A model generated the notes under the pieces. The model saw only the letters and a program-made list of their open reading frames with translations. It did not search any database and was not told the origin of the DNA. Below, piece by piece: positions 6,356 through 16,498 of a DNA stretch of 64,000 nucleotides. The position numbers and the translations under genes were made by a program. The stretch's first letter is position 1. Every line of letters starts with the position of its first letter. The stretch covers positions 248,001 to 312,000 of the forward strand of contig DIGE01000014.1 of NCBI GenBank assembly GCA_002419465.1, given 5' to 3'. Origin of the DNA: Geobacter sp. UBA5730. GTDB lineage: Bacteria; Desulfobacterota; Desulfuromonadia; Geobacterales; Pseudopelobacteraceae.

Positions 6356-7816
6356 TCAGATTAATTTAACTGCTGTCTCGGCGAGCTGAAGCAGGTATGA
6401 AGGTACGATACCAAGCGCGAGGGTAGCAACGCCGGCAACAACCAGCGCCAGGGTAATCGGTGCAGTGACCTTAACCCAGCCGAACTCCTCTTCAGCAGGC
6501 TTCATATACATGAAGACCATCACCCGCAGGTAGTAATATACCGAAGCAGCACTGTTCAGAACACCGATAATTGCCAGCCAGACATATCCTTCCTGGACAG
6601 CGGCGGAGAAAAGATAAAACTTACCAATGAAACCCGCTGTGGGCGGAATACCTGCCAGAGAAAACAGGAACAGGGTCATGATAGCAGCCAGTGCCGGCCG
6701 CTTGTGCGCTAGCCCGGCAAAATCCTGAACATTGCCATTACTCTCACCCTGTTTGCCTAACACGACAACGACAGCAAACGCTCCGATGTTCATGAAGGCA
6801 TAGGTAAGCATATAGAACAGGATACCAGCCGTTCCGGTGGTATTGGCTGCGGCAAAACCAACCAGGGCATAACCTGCGTGTGCAATCGATGAATAAGCCA
6901 GCATCCGCTTAATGTTATCCTGACGCAGGGCGATAATGTTACCGACAGTCATGGTCAGTACAGCCATGATCCAGATCAGGTCGGACCAATCAGCCTTCAT
7001 GACAGGGAAGGCCACCAGGAACATCCGCAGGAAAGCAGCAAAACCGGCAGCTTTAGGCCCAGTAGACATCAGTGCGGTGATCGGTGTCGGCGCCCCTTCA
7101 TAGACATCCGGGGTCCACATGTGAAAGGGAACAGCCGCTATCTTGAAGGCGAATCCTGTCAGGATCAGCAGCGCACCGATCAGCAACATGGTGTCAGGCG
7201 CACCCATTTTGGCAGCAGCCTCGGCAATTTTTGCAATCCGCGTAGTACCGGTTGCGCCGTACACCAGCGCCATACCGTACAGCAGGAAACCTGTGGAGAA
7301 AGCACCCAGCAGGAAGTATTTCAGTCCTGATTCGTTTGACTTAATGTTGGCTCTGTTGAAACCAGCCAGCACGTACAATGAGATCGACATCAGCTCGAGA
7401 CCGAGAAAGATGGTCATCATGTCGGTGCCGGAAGCCATCAGCATCATACCGACCGTGGTAAAGAGAATCAGCGGATACAGTTCGCCCTGATTACACCCTT
7501 CACGCTCCATGTACTGGTCACTGATCAGCACTGTCAAGCCGGCAGCGACCACAAAGATCAGTTTGAAGAAGATGGCAAAGTTGTCCAGAACAACTGAGCC
7601 GCTGAAACTCGGGATGTTCAGCCCCCAGCCGGTGGCTGCCGTGTAACCGGCGGCAACAAGTCCTGCCAGGCTGAGCCAGGCCAGATAACCCTTGGACTTG
7701 GAGGGGACGAAGACGTTAACCAGCAGCAGTGCCATGGCCATAACCGAGAGAATGATCTCCGGCATGATGGTGGCGAGGTTAATCGTCTGAAAAAGTTGGG
7801 CTACATTGATATCCAT
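6356..7816 (-). CDS. nuoN: NADH-quinone oxidoreductase subunit N
   Basis: A 486-residue polytopic membrane protein, one of the three antiporter-like proton-pumping subunits of complex I. The Proton_antipo_M core is clear: conserved Glu in the segment around LGLELMSISLYVLAG, the TPDVYEGAPTPITALMST motif and DNIKRMLAYSSIAHAGYAL, with the Lys residues of the proton path. It is the last gene of the complete nuoABCDEFGHIJKLMN operon, and a bidirectional terminator follows. Confidence 0.95.
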   Translation of the reverse strand: MDINVAQLFQTINLATIMPEIILSVMAMALLLVNVFVPSKSKGYLAWLSLAGLVAAGYTAATGWGLNIPSFSGSVVLDNFAIFFKLIFVVAAGLTVLISDQYMEREGCNQGELYPLILFTTVGMMLMASGTDMMTIFLGLELMSISLYVLAGFNRANIKSNESGLKYFLLGAFSTGFLLYGMALVYGATGTTRIAKIAEAAAKMGAPDTMLLIGALLILTGFAFKIAAVPFHMWTPDVYEGAPTPITALMSTGPKAAGFAAFLRMFLVAFPVMKADWSDLIWIMAVLTMTVGNIIALRQDNIKRMLAYSSIAHAGYALVGFAAANTTGTAGILFYMLTYAFMNIGAFAVVVVLGKQGESNGNVQDFAGLAHKRPALAAIMTLFLFSLAGIPPTAGFIGKFYLFSAAVQEGYVWLAIIGVLNSAASVYYYLRVMVFMYMKPAEEEFGWVKVTAPITLALVVAGVATLALGIVPSYLLQLAETAVKLI

Positions 7817-7849
7817 TGAACAGTCCTCCAGGAACGTTGACTCAATCGG

Positions 7850-9424
7850 CTAGTGACCGGCCGGCTTTTCAGCAGCAGGGTGCGCCGGTGCGGCTTCAGG
7901 CTGTACAGTGACAGGGGCGACGGCCTTGGCGGTAGCCACCGGTTCAATACGGGCCTTGGCAATCACTTTTTGAACGGACGGTGTCATCTTTTCAATGAAC
8001 GGGTTCGGGTAGACCCCCATCACGAAGATCAGTACAATCAGCGGCACCATGATGGCGATTTCCCGCAGATTCAAGTCTTTCAGCACCTGGTTTTTGGGGT
8101 TGTCCAGTTCACCGAACATCACCCGCTGGAACATCCAGAGCATGTAGACGGCGGCAAAAATAACACCACTGGAAGCGATAACGGCATACCAGCGCAGGGA
8201 GCTTTCAAAAGCTCCAATCAGGATCAGGAATTCACCGACAAAACCGTTGGTTCCGGGCAGGCCGACTGAGGACAAGGTCACGATCATAAAGATTGTTGCA
8301 AAAACCGGCATCTGTTTGGAGAGGCCACCGAAATCGGTGATCAGACGGGTATGCCGACGCTCGTAGATGAAGCCAACGATCAGGAACAGTGCGCCGGTGG
8401 AGACACCGTGGTTCAGCATCTGCAGCATACCACCGACAACGCCTTGCTCGTTCAGAGAGAACACGCCCAGCATAACAAAGCCCAAGTGTGCCACTGATGA
8501 GTAAGCTACCAGCTTCTTGACGTCTTCCTGCACCATCGCAACCAATGCGGCATAGATGATACCGATCACCGCCAGTGTAGCGATCAGCGGGGTAAACTGA
8601 TGGGTTGCCTCAGGGAACAACGGCATGGCAAAGCGAACATAACCATAGGTACCCATTTTCAGCATGATGGCAGCCAGGATCACGGAGCCGGCGGTTGGTG
8701 CTTCAGTGTGCGCATCTGGCAACCAGGTGTGCAGCGGAAACATCGGCACCTTAATGGCGAAGGCCAGGGCAAATGCCAGGAACAGCCAGGTCTGGGTAGC
8801 CGGATCGACCTTCAGATCAAAGAAGTGCAGCAGACTGAAATCGGTGATGCCGGCCTTGGTACCCAGGAAGTACAGGTAGATTAACGCCACCAACATCAGC
8901 AGGGAGCCGACCATGGTGTAGATGAAGAACTTGACCGCTGCGTAGATGCGGTTTTTACCACCCCAGATACCGATCATGAAGTACATCGGGATCAGCATAA
9001 CTTCCCAGAAGATGTAGAACAGGAACAGATCAAGCGAGATAAATGCGCCCAACATGCCGGTTTCGAGGAGGAGCAGGCAGATCATGTAGGCTTTGACCTT
9101 TTCCTCAACGGCAGTCCAGGTAGACAACACCGCAATCGGCATGATGAAAGTAGTCAGGATCACCAGCCAGAGGCTGATACCGTCAATACCGATGTTGTAG
9201 CGCATGGCGAACGGTCCGGCAGCGATCCAGGGTACGTTCTCCACAAACTGAAAGTCGGCGTTGGTCTGGAAGCCTGTCAAAATCGGCAAAGAGACCGCAA
9301 AGGTGGCGATGGTCGTCAGCATGGCGACACCGCGCAGGGCCCCCTTGCTCTCCTTGGGGATGAAGAGCAACAGGAGCACCCCCAGGATCGGCAAAAAGGT
9401 CATCACGCTCAGAATGTTACTCAT
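7850..9424 (-). CDS. nuoM: NADH-quinone oxidoreductase subunit M
   Basis: A 524-residue antiporter-like membrane subunit of complex I. It has the conserved segment FYIFWEVMLIPMYFMIGIWG (Glu in the half-channel), LPDAHTEAPTAGSVILA, and DVKKLVAYSSVAHLGFVML. After the last transmembrane helix there is a hydrophilic Ala/Pro-rich tail of about 30 residues (APVTVQPEAAPAHPAAEKP), longer than in many homologues; I infer it is a flexible cytoplasmic or periplasmic extension. It lies between nuoL and nuoN with a good AAAGGAGC ribosome site. Confidence 0.95.
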   Translation of the reverse strand: MSNILSVMTFLPILGVLLLLFIPKESKGALRGVAMLTTIATFAVSLPILTGFQTNADFQFVENVPWIAAGPFAMRYNIGIDGISLWLVILTTFIMPIAVLSTWTAVEEKVKAYMICLLLLETGMLGAFISLDLFLFYIFWEVMLIPMYFMIGIWGGKNRIYAAVKFFIYTMVGSLLMLVALIYLYFLGTKAGITDFSLLHFFDLKVDPATQTWLFLAFALAFAIKVPMFPLHTWLPDAHTEAPTAGSVILAAIMLKMGTYGYVRFAMPLFPEATHQFTPLIATLAVIGIIYAALVAMVQEDVKKLVAYSSVAHLGFVMLGVFSLNEQGVVGGMLQMLNHGVSTGALFLIVGFIYERRHTRLITDFGGLSKQMPVFATIFMIVTLSSVGLPGTNGFVGEFLILIGAFESSLRWYAVIASSGVIFAAVYMLWMFQRVMFGELDNPKNQVLKDLNLREIAIMVPLIVLIFVMGVYPNPFIEKMTPSVQKVIAKARIEPVATAKAVAPVTVQPEAAPAHPAAEKPAGH

Positions 9425-9460
9425 GAATCTGCTCCTTTATACAGAATGCGAAACGGAACG

Positions 9461-11464
9461 TTACTTGAACAGGTAGTAACCGACGATGGCGACCACGCCA
9501 AAGGCCATGGTCCAGGCATAATTATAGATTTGACCGGTCTGCGTGTAGCGCACCACACCACCAAAAGCCATTACAACGTGGGCAACGCCATTTACCAGAC
9601 CATCAATCACGAGCACATCAAACCCTTTCCAGAGGAAACGCCCCATGGCTTTGCAAGGGTTGACAATCATAAAGTCATACAGTTCGTCGATGTACCACTT
9701 GTTGTAAACTGCACGGTGCAGCGCGGGGAATGCACTGGTAAATTTCTTGGGCAGATCTGGTTTCACCAGATAGAGCATTGCCGCCACGGCGATGCCGACC
9801 AGTGCGATGACCACTGACAGACCCATCAGACCCCACTCCAGGGCATGGCTATGATGGCCAGCATGCGCATGGTCCTTCATATACTCGTTGGCGTTGGCAA
9901 ACACCGGCTCCAGGTAGTGCTCCAGGTAGTTGGGAATACCACCGACCAGATCACCGATCAGCTTGGGCAGGCCGACGTAGCCACCCACGATGGACAGCAG
10001 GGCCAGCACGATCAAGGGGATGACGATCACCATCGGTGACTCATGCAGGTGCTTCTCAGCACCTTCCTTGATCCGGCATTTGCCGAAGAAGGTCATAAAG
10101 ACCAGACGGAACATATAGAATGCGGTCAGCAAAGCGGCACAGGCACCCATCCCCCACAATAACATGTTGAGGTCGCCATGCAGCGGATTGGCAAAGGCTT
10201 GCCAAAGGATTTCGTCTTTAGAGAAGAAGCCTGCAAAGCCTGGTATACCGGCAATTGCAATGGTAGCGACCAGGAACGTCAGGAAGGTCAACGGCATATG
10301 TTTGCGGAGACCACCCATGTTGCGCATATCCTGTGCATCATCGTGAGAATGTACGTGATGCAGCGCTCCATGCATGGAGTGAATCACGGCACCGGAACCA
10401 AGGAACAGGCAGGCTTTAAAGAAAGCATGGGTCATCAGGTGAAACACACCGGCTGTAAAGGCGCCAACGCCCATGGCCAGAAACATGTAACCCAACTGTG
10501 AGACGGTGGAATAAGCCAACACCCGCTTGATATCGTTCTGGGCAGTACCGATGGTGGCGGCGAACAGGGCGGTGCAACCACCAATTACGGCGATTACCAT
10601 CATGGTTTCTGGTGAACGGATGAACAGATAGCTCATCCGGCCAATCATATAGACACCAGCGGTAACCATGGTGGCGGCGTGGATCAAGGCTGATACCGGC
10701 GTAGGGCCTTCCATGGCATCCGGCAACCAGGTATAGAGGGGAATCTGGGCAGATTTACCGGTAGCACCCAGAAAGAAACACAGGGTGATGATGGTTACCA
10801 CACCGCCGGTAGGCAGCAGGTGCGCATTCTGCTGTAATTCGGTGAACTGGATGGTCCAGATATTATGATTTTGGCCAAACCACCAGAAAAGTGCAAAGGT
10901 GCCCAGCAAGAAGCCGAAGTCACCGACCCGGTTCATAACAAAGGCTTTTTTACCGGCGTCGCCAGCTGACTTCTTGTGAAAGTAATAACCGATCAGCAGA
11001 TAGGAACAGAGACCGACGCCCTCCCAGCCAACAAACATCAGCAACAGGTTGTTACCCATCACCAGCAGCAGCATGGAGAAGACAAACAGATTCAGGTAGG
11101 CGAAAAAACGATAAAATCCCTCCTCACCGTGCATATACCCGATGGAGTAGACGTGGATCAGGAAACCGATACCGGTCACTACCAACAGCATCAAACATGA
11201 GAGCGGATCAATCAGAAAGGCGATGTCGGCGTTAAAGTTTCCAGCCGTCATCCAGGTGAAGATTTTGACGTTGACTACGCGCTCCTCACCGGGGAGACCA
11301 ATCAGCTTGAGGAAGGTCATAACGGATACTATAAAGGAACAAAGTACCGCAAAGGCGCCGATTGAGCCAATGACCGTCTCATTCTTGATCTTCTTCCCCA
11401 GGAGTCCATTGATCAGGAATCCGATCAGGGGGAACAGGGGTATCAGCCACACGTTGTCGAACAT
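9461..11464 (-). CDS. nuoL: NADH-quinone oxidoreductase subunit L
   Basis: A 667-residue membrane subunit, the most distal antiporter-like pump of complex I, normally carrying the long lateral helix at its C-terminus. It has the Proton_antipo_N region (DPLSCLMLLVVTGIGFLIH, MFVGWEGVGLCSYLLIGYY) and the core LPDAMEGPTPVSALIHAATM and NDIKRVLAYSTVSQLGYMFL. His-rich patches occur around SMHGALHHVHSHDD and in the loop DHAHAGHHSHALEWG. The length and order (after nuoK, before nuoM) are as expected. Confidence 0.95.
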   Translation of the reverse strand: MFDNVWLIPLFPLIGFLINGLLGKKIKNETVIGSIGAFAVLCSFIVSVMTFLKLIGLPGEERVVNVKIFTWMTAGNFNADIAFLIDPLSCLMLLVVTGIGFLIHVYSIGYMHGEEGFYRFFAYLNLFVFSMLLLVMGNNLLLMFVGWEGVGLCSYLLIGYYFHKKSAGDAGKKAFVMNRVGDFGFLLGTFALFWWFGQNHNIWTIQFTELQQNAHLLPTGGVVTIITLCFFLGATGKSAQIPLYTWLPDAMEGPTPVSALIHAATMVTAGVYMIGRMSYLFIRSPETMMVIAVIGGCTALFAATIGTAQNDIKRVLAYSTVSQLGYMFLAMGVGAFTAGVFHLMTHAFFKACLFLGSGAVIHSMHGALHHVHSHDDAQDMRNMGGLRKHMPLTFLTFLVATIAIAGIPGFAGFFSKDEILWQAFANPLHGDLNMLLWGMGACAALLTAFYMFRLVFMTFFGKCRIKEGAEKHLHESPMVIVIPLIVLALLSIVGGYVGLPKLIGDLVGGIPNYLEHYLEPVFANANEYMKDHAHAGHHSHALEWGLMGLSVVIALVGIAVAAMLYLVKPDLPKKFTSAFPALHRAVYNKWYIDELYDFMIVNPCKAMGRFLWKGFDVLVIDGLVNGVAHVVMAFGGVVRYTQTGQIYNYAWTMAFGVVAIVGYYLFK

Positions 11465-11532
11465 TGAGCTACTCCTTTATTCAGTCGTCTTATCAGGTAC
11501 CGGTTCAGAGCGCGCAGCGTAAAGCCGCGGCA

Positions 11533-11835
11533 TTACCACTTCATCAGGTTGGCGTCGTCAATATCAATGGACTCGCGGTTGTTGAAGAAGGAAATAAACA
11601 GGGCCAGACCAACGGCAGCCTCGGCGGCAGCCACGGTCATGATGAAAAATACGAATACTTGCCCATCAAGATTGCCCAGGTGTCGGGAGAGCGCGACAAA
11701 AGTCAGGTTGACGGCATTCAGCATCAGTTCGATGCACATGAAAACCACAATGGCGTTTTTACGGGTCAGAACCCCGATGGTGCCGATTGAAAACAGCACG
11801 GCACTGACAAGCAGGTAATTGGTCAGGTTTTCCAT
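11533..11835 (-). CDS. nuoK: NADH-quinone oxidoreductase subunit K
   Basis: A 100-residue protein with three transmembrane helices, MrpC-like. It carries the conserved glutamates in FMCIELMLNAVNLTFV (helix 2) and AAAEAAVGLALFI (helix 3), part of the hydrophilic axis that links the quinone site to the pumping subunits. It starts 14 bases after the nuoJ stop. Confidence 0.96.
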   Translation of the reverse strand: MENLTNYLLVSAVLFSIGTIGVLTRKNAIVVFMCIELMLNAVNLTFVALSRHLGNLDGQVFVFFIMTVAAAEAAVGLALFISFFNNRESIDIDDANLMKW

Positions 11836-11848
11836 TATCGTGACACCT

Positions 11849-12361
11849 CTAGGAAAGTTTTCTCTTGGCCAGAATAACGGCCCCTACCATGGCGGCCAGC
11901 AACAGGATCGAGGTCACCTCGAACGGCAGCAGGAACTCGGTAAACATCACCTTGCCGATCAATTGTGTGTGGCCCTGTTGATTGATCATCTCGGTCGTAA
12001 TGTTGCAAACCGGCTCGGCAAGCTTGCCACGGGTCAGTAACAGGCCGGCCAGCAGGAGCGTGGCCACACCGGTCACACTACCCAGCACCAGCTGGTGAGC
12101 AGATTTCTTATTGGCATCTACTCGAATATTCAACAGCATGATGGTGAAGACAATCAGGACCATAATGGCACCGGCGTAGACGATGATCTGGATGGCTGCC
12201 ATAAACGGTGCATCCAGCATGACATAGTAGGTCGCCAGGCAAAAGAAGGTCAGCACCAGGGAGAGCGCACTGTTGATCGGGTTCTTGCAGGTGACGACCA
12301 GCAGGGCCGAAACAACAGCCACGATGGTGACAATGGCAAAGAAGACGGATGAGATGTCCAT
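11849..12361 (-). CDS. nuoJ: NADH-quinone oxidoreductase subunit J
   Basis: A 170-residue membrane protein with five predicted helices and the family segment IQIIVYAGAIMVLIVFTIMLL in helix 3, whose pi-bulge is involved in coupling. It ends with SILLLAAMVGAVILAKRKL, typical of NuoJ. It sits between nuoI and nuoK. Confidence 0.95.
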   Translation of the reverse strand: MDISSVFFAIVTIVAVVSALLVVTCKNPINSALSLVLTFFCLATYYVMLDAPFMAAIQIIVYAGAIMVLIVFTIMLLNIRVDANKKSAHQLVLGSVTGVATLLLAGLLLTRGKLAEPVCNITTEMINQQGHTQLIGKVMFTEFLLPFEVTSILLLAAMVGAVILAKRKLS

Positions 12362-12374
12362 GTACTGCGCTCCT

Positions 12375-12782
12375 TTATTTCTTTTCTAAGAGTCTTTCCT
12401 TGGTGTAAATGAAATCCGTGCGCCGGTAGTTAGCCAACTCGAATTCACCGGTCATCTTAAGGGCGTCAACCGGGCAGGCCTCTACACAGTAGCCACAAAA
12501 GATGCAACGCAGCATGTCGATTTCATATTTTGCCGCAAACTTATCGTGATTGGCATCCTCGCCTGCTTCAACCGTGATACATTTGGCCGGACAGACGGTG
12601 GGGCAGAGATAGCACGCCACACACTTGGCCTTGTCATGTGACACCTTCAGAGCATGCAGACCGCGGAAACGTTCAGCAACCTTGGGGCGCTCCTCGGGAT
12701 ACATGAGCGTAACCGGTTTTTTGAACAGGTGCCCGAAGGTGATCTTCATTCCTTTGATGATCGGCGTAAACGGATTCGGCAT
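12375..12782 (-). CDS. nuoI: NADH-quinone oxidoreductase subunit I (2 x 4Fe-4S)
   Basis: A 135-residue peripheral-arm subunit carrying clusters N6a and N6b. Both ferredoxin motifs are intact: CVACYLCPTVCPAKCI and CIFCGYCVEACPVDAL. The N-terminal membrane-contact helix and KKPVTLMYPEERP segment are typical. It passes electrons from NuoG to NuoB. It is short but complete for the bacterial family. Confidence 0.96.
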   Translation of the reverse strand: MPNPFTPIIKGMKITFGHLFKKPVTLMYPEERPKVAERFRGLHALKVSHDKAKCVACYLCPTVCPAKCITVEAGEDANHDKFAAKYEIDMLRCIFCGYCVEACPVDALKMTGEFELANYRRTDFIYTKERLLEKK

Positions 12783-12836
12783 GACGTCGTCCTTTATTAT
12801 CCTTAGTTCTTATGTGATCAGAGTACCAAATACGGT

Positions 12837-13931
12837 CTAGTTACAAAACAGTCCGCTAAAGGTGTAGAACCCGAAGTATCCTGCAACAGCGGTCGCTACA
12901 ATCAGACCCAGTGCCAACGGCAGCATGACTTTCCACCCCAGGGCCATCAGTTGATCATAGCGATAACGTGGCAGGGTAGCCCGGATCCACATCGCCAGAA
13001 ACAGCAGAAAATAAACCTTGGCAATGAAGTAAACCGGTGAAAGCAGCGGGTAGGAAGACACCAATGGCCCATCCCATCCGCCAAGGAACATGGTTACCAT
13101 CAGGGCACTTACGGTGACCATGTTGGCATATTCAGCCATGAAGAACATCGCATACTTCATGGAGGAATACTCGGTACAGTATCCTGAAACCAGCTCAGTT
13201 TCTGCCTCGGGAAGGTCAAACGGTATCCGGTTGGTCTCGGCAAGCGTAGCAATATAAAAAATAATACCGGCAACAAAGGTCATCGGGCTGTTCCAGATGA
13301 ACCACTTCATGCCAAGCTGGGCTCGAACAATCTCCTGAAGAGAGAGTGACTCCACCAGCATAAAGACCGGTATAATTGCCAGACCGGCAGCGAGCTCATA
13401 GGAAATCATCTGGGCAGATGAACGCAGACCACCCAACAGTGAATACTTGCTATTCGATGCCCAGCCCGCAAGTACGATACCGTACACGCCCAGCGATGAC
13501 ATGGCAAGCACGTAGAGCATACCGATATTGATGTCGACAACCTTGCCGATGCCGTTATCGTAGTACCCGACGATCTGCAGGGGCACATCATAACCAAAGA
13601 CCTTGATGGTTTCGCCAAAAGGAATGACTGCAAAGGTTATGAACGCTGGAATCAATGCGATCAGCGGAGCCAGCAAAAAGGCAAATTTGTTTGATTCTGC
13701 CGGTATGATCTCTTCCTTGAAGAAAAGCTTCAAACCATCTGCGATCGGTTGCAAAAGACCTTTTGGCCCTACCCGATCAGGTCCGATCCGTACTTGCATG
13801 AAGCCAATGATCTTACGCTCGGCATAGGTGGCATAGGCCACGGTCAGCAGTACGAATACGAACGCAACCAGTACCTTCGCAACCATGGCGATGTAATAAT
13901 ACAGCGGCAGTCCAAGAATCACGATGTCCAT
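12837..13931 (-). CDS. nuoH: NADH-quinone oxidoreductase subunit H
   Basis: A 364-residue membrane subunit that forms the quinone-binding chamber where the peripheral arm docks. Signatures include YAERKIIGFMQVRIGPDRVGPKGLLQ (split here as two segments), ADGLKLFFKEEI, the acidic AETNRIPFDLPEAE loop, and GYCTEYSSMKYAMFF. Length and order are normal for NuoH. Confidence 0.95.
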   Translation of the reverse strand: MDIVILGLPLYYYIAMVAKVLVAFVFVLLTVAYATYAERKIIGFMQVRIGPDRVGPKGLLQPIADGLKLFFKEEIIPAESNKFAFLLAPLIALIPAFITFAVIPFGETIKVFGYDVPLQIVGYYDNGIGKVVDINIGMLYVLAMSSLGVYGIVLAGWASNSKYSLLGGLRSSAQMISYELAAGLAIIPVFMLVESLSLQEIVRAQLGMKWFIWNSPMTFVAGIIFYIATLAETNRIPFDLPEAETELVSGYCTEYSSMKYAMFFMAEYANMVTVSALMVTMFLGGWDGPLVSSYPLLSPVYFIAKVYFLLFLAMWIRATLPRYRYDQLMALGWKVMLPLALGLIVATAVAGYFGFYTFSGLFCN

Positions 13932-13999
13932 CGGTCCCTCTTTCCTTCTCTGGTAGCGTTAAGAGTCCAGAATCTCGTTTCTACGTTACAAAAATGTAC

Positions 14000-16459
14000 T
14001 TACTTCGAAATGGTGACGCTGGTAACTGCTGCGCCGGTCCAGACCTGGTTGATTGCGCTGCTGGCAAAATGATAGGGTGCAAAGACTACCCCTTCAGCCA
14101 TCCGCAGACTGACCCGAGCCTTCAGTTTGACACTGCCGTTGGCAGAGGCGACCGTCACCACTGCTCCGTCCGCGATCTGCATCCGACTGGCATCAGCGTG
14201 TGACAACTCCAGATACCCCTCAGGACAAACAGCCACGGTGCCTTCTCCGTACTGGGACAGGGTACCGCAGTGATAGAGAGCGGCTCCGGTCAACAGGGCA
14301 AGCTTACCTGACTCGACCTGCAGCGCGGGTGCAACTGGCAGCACCAGAGCAGGCTTGATTGCGACAGAAGCAAAAGTACCATCAGCCTTGAGCGAAGCGT
14401 AGTCAATCCCGGCATAGGCGGGAATCTGGGTGAACGCTTCTGCGGGGGTGACTGGAGCTTGCCCGCCCAGAGCACTTATCAGATCACCGTACACCTTGAA
14501 TTCGGGACGACTCTGTCCAACTGCCGAAATGGCCGGCTCAATTTTTTGAACGCGACGGTCGGTGGCGGTAAAGGTACCGGTCTTTTCAGCATAGGAGCAG
14601 ACCGGCAGGACCACATCGGCCAGCTCGGCAGTCTCGGTCAGGAACAGATCGGCAACCACCAAGAACTCCACCTTGTCCAGGGCTGCTTTTACCTTGGCCT
14701 GGTTCGGATAGGAAATCAGGGGGTTTTCACCAGCCACCAACAACGTCTTAATACTACCACTGACGCAACCGTCCAGAATCTGTTGGGCATTCATACCGCC
14801 AGCTGCAGGTACGAAACCGACATCGACGGCACCTTGACTGTTGTTCTTCTCCTGTAGCACCAGCAGACCAGAGCCTTCTTTGCCGAGCTTGCCGGCTAGA
14901 ATAGCCAGATTGGCAGCAGCATGGGCCAGTTGCGCATCATGGGCCGGATAGGCCAGGCCAACCGGGAACAGGATCAGTGCCTTGTCGGCCGCAGCGTAGG
15001 CGCGTGCCAGCCCCTTGAGAGCATCAGCAGACACACCGCACTGGTCGGCCACCTGCTCGGGAGCAAAAGCCGACAGACCGGCAGCCAGCTCAGCAAAACC
15101 GGCAACTGAGGCAGCTGCTGTTGCCAGGTTTTCATCAATCAGCACCTTGGCAAGGGCATTCAACAGAGCTACCTCGCTGCCAGGCTTATGGATCAAGGTG
15201 GTGGCGTTGGGCAGTTTGGCCAGCTTACCGCGCTTGTCGGACAAAATATGCAACTTGGCGTCTTTGTTCTTAACGGCCATATTGATTTCGAAACCGACTA
15301 CCGGGTGGGTTTCATAGGCGTCGCTCTTCAGCACCAGCAGCAGATTGCTCTTCTGAATATCAGTTATGGCGGAAGGAGCCGCTGCAACCCCCAGGCTCTT
15401 GAAGAGCCCTTCTGTCAGGGCTGTATGGGCATAGCCAGCGGAATGATCAATATTGGCACTGCCTACCTGCTGGGTCATCAATTGTTTGAGCAGCATCAAC
15501 TCTTCGTTGGTCATACGGGGGGTGGCCAGAGCAGCAGCACTGTTGCCCGCGCCCTTCAGCCGCGAAACAACTAGGTTCAACGCTTCATCCCAGCCGGCCT
15601 CTACCAGTTGGCCGTTCTTACGCACCAGTGGGCTCTGGAGCCGCTTTTCGGAATTGATAAATTGGTACCCGAAACGGCCGCGGACACAGAGTTGTCCATT
15701 GTGAAAGCCTTGATTTTCATCGTACACGGTGGTCAGGACCTTGTTATCCTTGACTCCCAGCGTCACACTGCAACCGGTGCCACAATAACCGCAGACTGAT
15801 GCTTTCTTTTGCAAAGCCCAGAAACGGGATTTAAACTTAAAAGGACGTGCCAGCAAGGCGCCAACCGGGCAGACCGAGATGCAGGATCCACAGAACTCAC
15901 AGCTCAAGGGGCCATCAAACTCGGTACCGATCTTAGTCTCAATACCGCGGTTGATAAACGTAAGTGCCCCACGGGAAACAATCTCGTCGCAGATCCGTAC
16001 GCACTTGCCACACAGCACGCAACGGTTCTGGTCCCGCTCGATCAGTGGGTTGTTATAATCAATCTGGTGATGAAATTTCTCATCGCTCAGACGATTCGCA
16101 TTCACCTTGTGGTCATAGGCCAGATTCTGTAGTTCGCAGTCGCCACCCTTGTCGCAAACCGGGCAGTCCAGGGGGTGGTTCAGCATCAGCAGTTCCAGCA
16201 CCAGCTTGCGGGCTTTTTCGACCGGCGCGGTGCTGCTGCGAACGATCATACCCTCAGTGACCGGGGTGGTGCAGGCCGGAATCAGACGGCCCTTCATCTG
16301 TTCCACCTCAACCAGACACATCCGGCAGGCGCCAAACGGTTTCAGTTTCTTGTCGTGGCACAAAATCGGAATGTTGACACCGGCTACCTTGGCGGCGTCA
16401 TAAATGGTTGCATCCTTCTCAACCTGAACCTGCTTGTCGTCTATCGTCAGAGTGACCAT
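14000..16459 (-). CDS. nuoG: NADH-quinone oxidoreductase subunit G
   Basis: An 819-residue iron-sulfur subunit. In order: an N-terminal 2Fe-2S ferredoxin domain (CHDKKLKPFGACRMC), a His/Cys-ligated 4Fe-4S segment (HPLDCPVCDKGGDCELQ), a 2 x 4Fe-4S ferredoxin (CVLCGKCVRICDE, CEFCGSCISVCPVGAL), then a molybdopterin-oxidoreductase-like domain that begins with a further cluster motif CGYCGTGC. That motif corresponds to the N7 cluster, which many complexes have lost. The start is placed at the ATG 6 bases after GAGG rather than the preceding TTG. Confidence 0.94.
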   Translation of the reverse strand: MVTLTIDDKQVQVEKDATIYDAAKVAGVNIPILCHDKKLKPFGACRMCLVEVEQMKGRLIPACTTPVTEGMIVRSSTAPVEKARKLVLELLMLNHPLDCPVCDKGGDCELQNLAYDHKVNANRLSDEKFHHQIDYNNPLIERDQNRCVLCGKCVRICDEIVSRGALTFINRGIETKIGTEFDGPLSCEFCGSCISVCPVGALLARPFKFKSRFWALQKKASVCGYCGTGCSVTLGVKDNKVLTTVYDENQGFHNGQLCVRGRFGYQFINSEKRLQSPLVRKNGQLVEAGWDEALNLVVSRLKGAGNSAAALATPRMTNEELMLLKQLMTQQVGSANIDHSAGYAHTALTEGLFKSLGVAAAPSAITDIQKSNLLLVLKSDAYETHPVVGFEINMAVKNKDAKLHILSDKRGKLAKLPNATTLIHKPGSEVALLNALAKVLIDENLATAAASVAGFAELAAGLSAFAPEQVADQCGVSADALKGLARAYAAADKALILFPVGLAYPAHDAQLAHAAANLAILAGKLGKEGSGLLVLQEKNNSQGAVDVGFVPAAGGMNAQQILDGCVSGSIKTLLVAGENPLISYPNQAKVKAALDKVEFLVVADLFLTETAELADVVLPVCSYAEKTGTFTATDRRVQKIEPAISAVGQSRPEFKVYGDLISALGGQAPVTPAEAFTQIPAYAGIDYASLKADGTFASVAIKPALVLPVAPALQVESGKLALLTGAALYHCGTLSQYGEGTVAVCPEGYLELSHADASRMQIADGAVVTVASANGSVKLKARVSLRMAEGVVFAPYHFASSAINQVWTGAAVTSVTISK

Positions 16460-16498
16460 CAAAGACCTCGATTGCTGGAGTTAACTTGGGTACCGTGA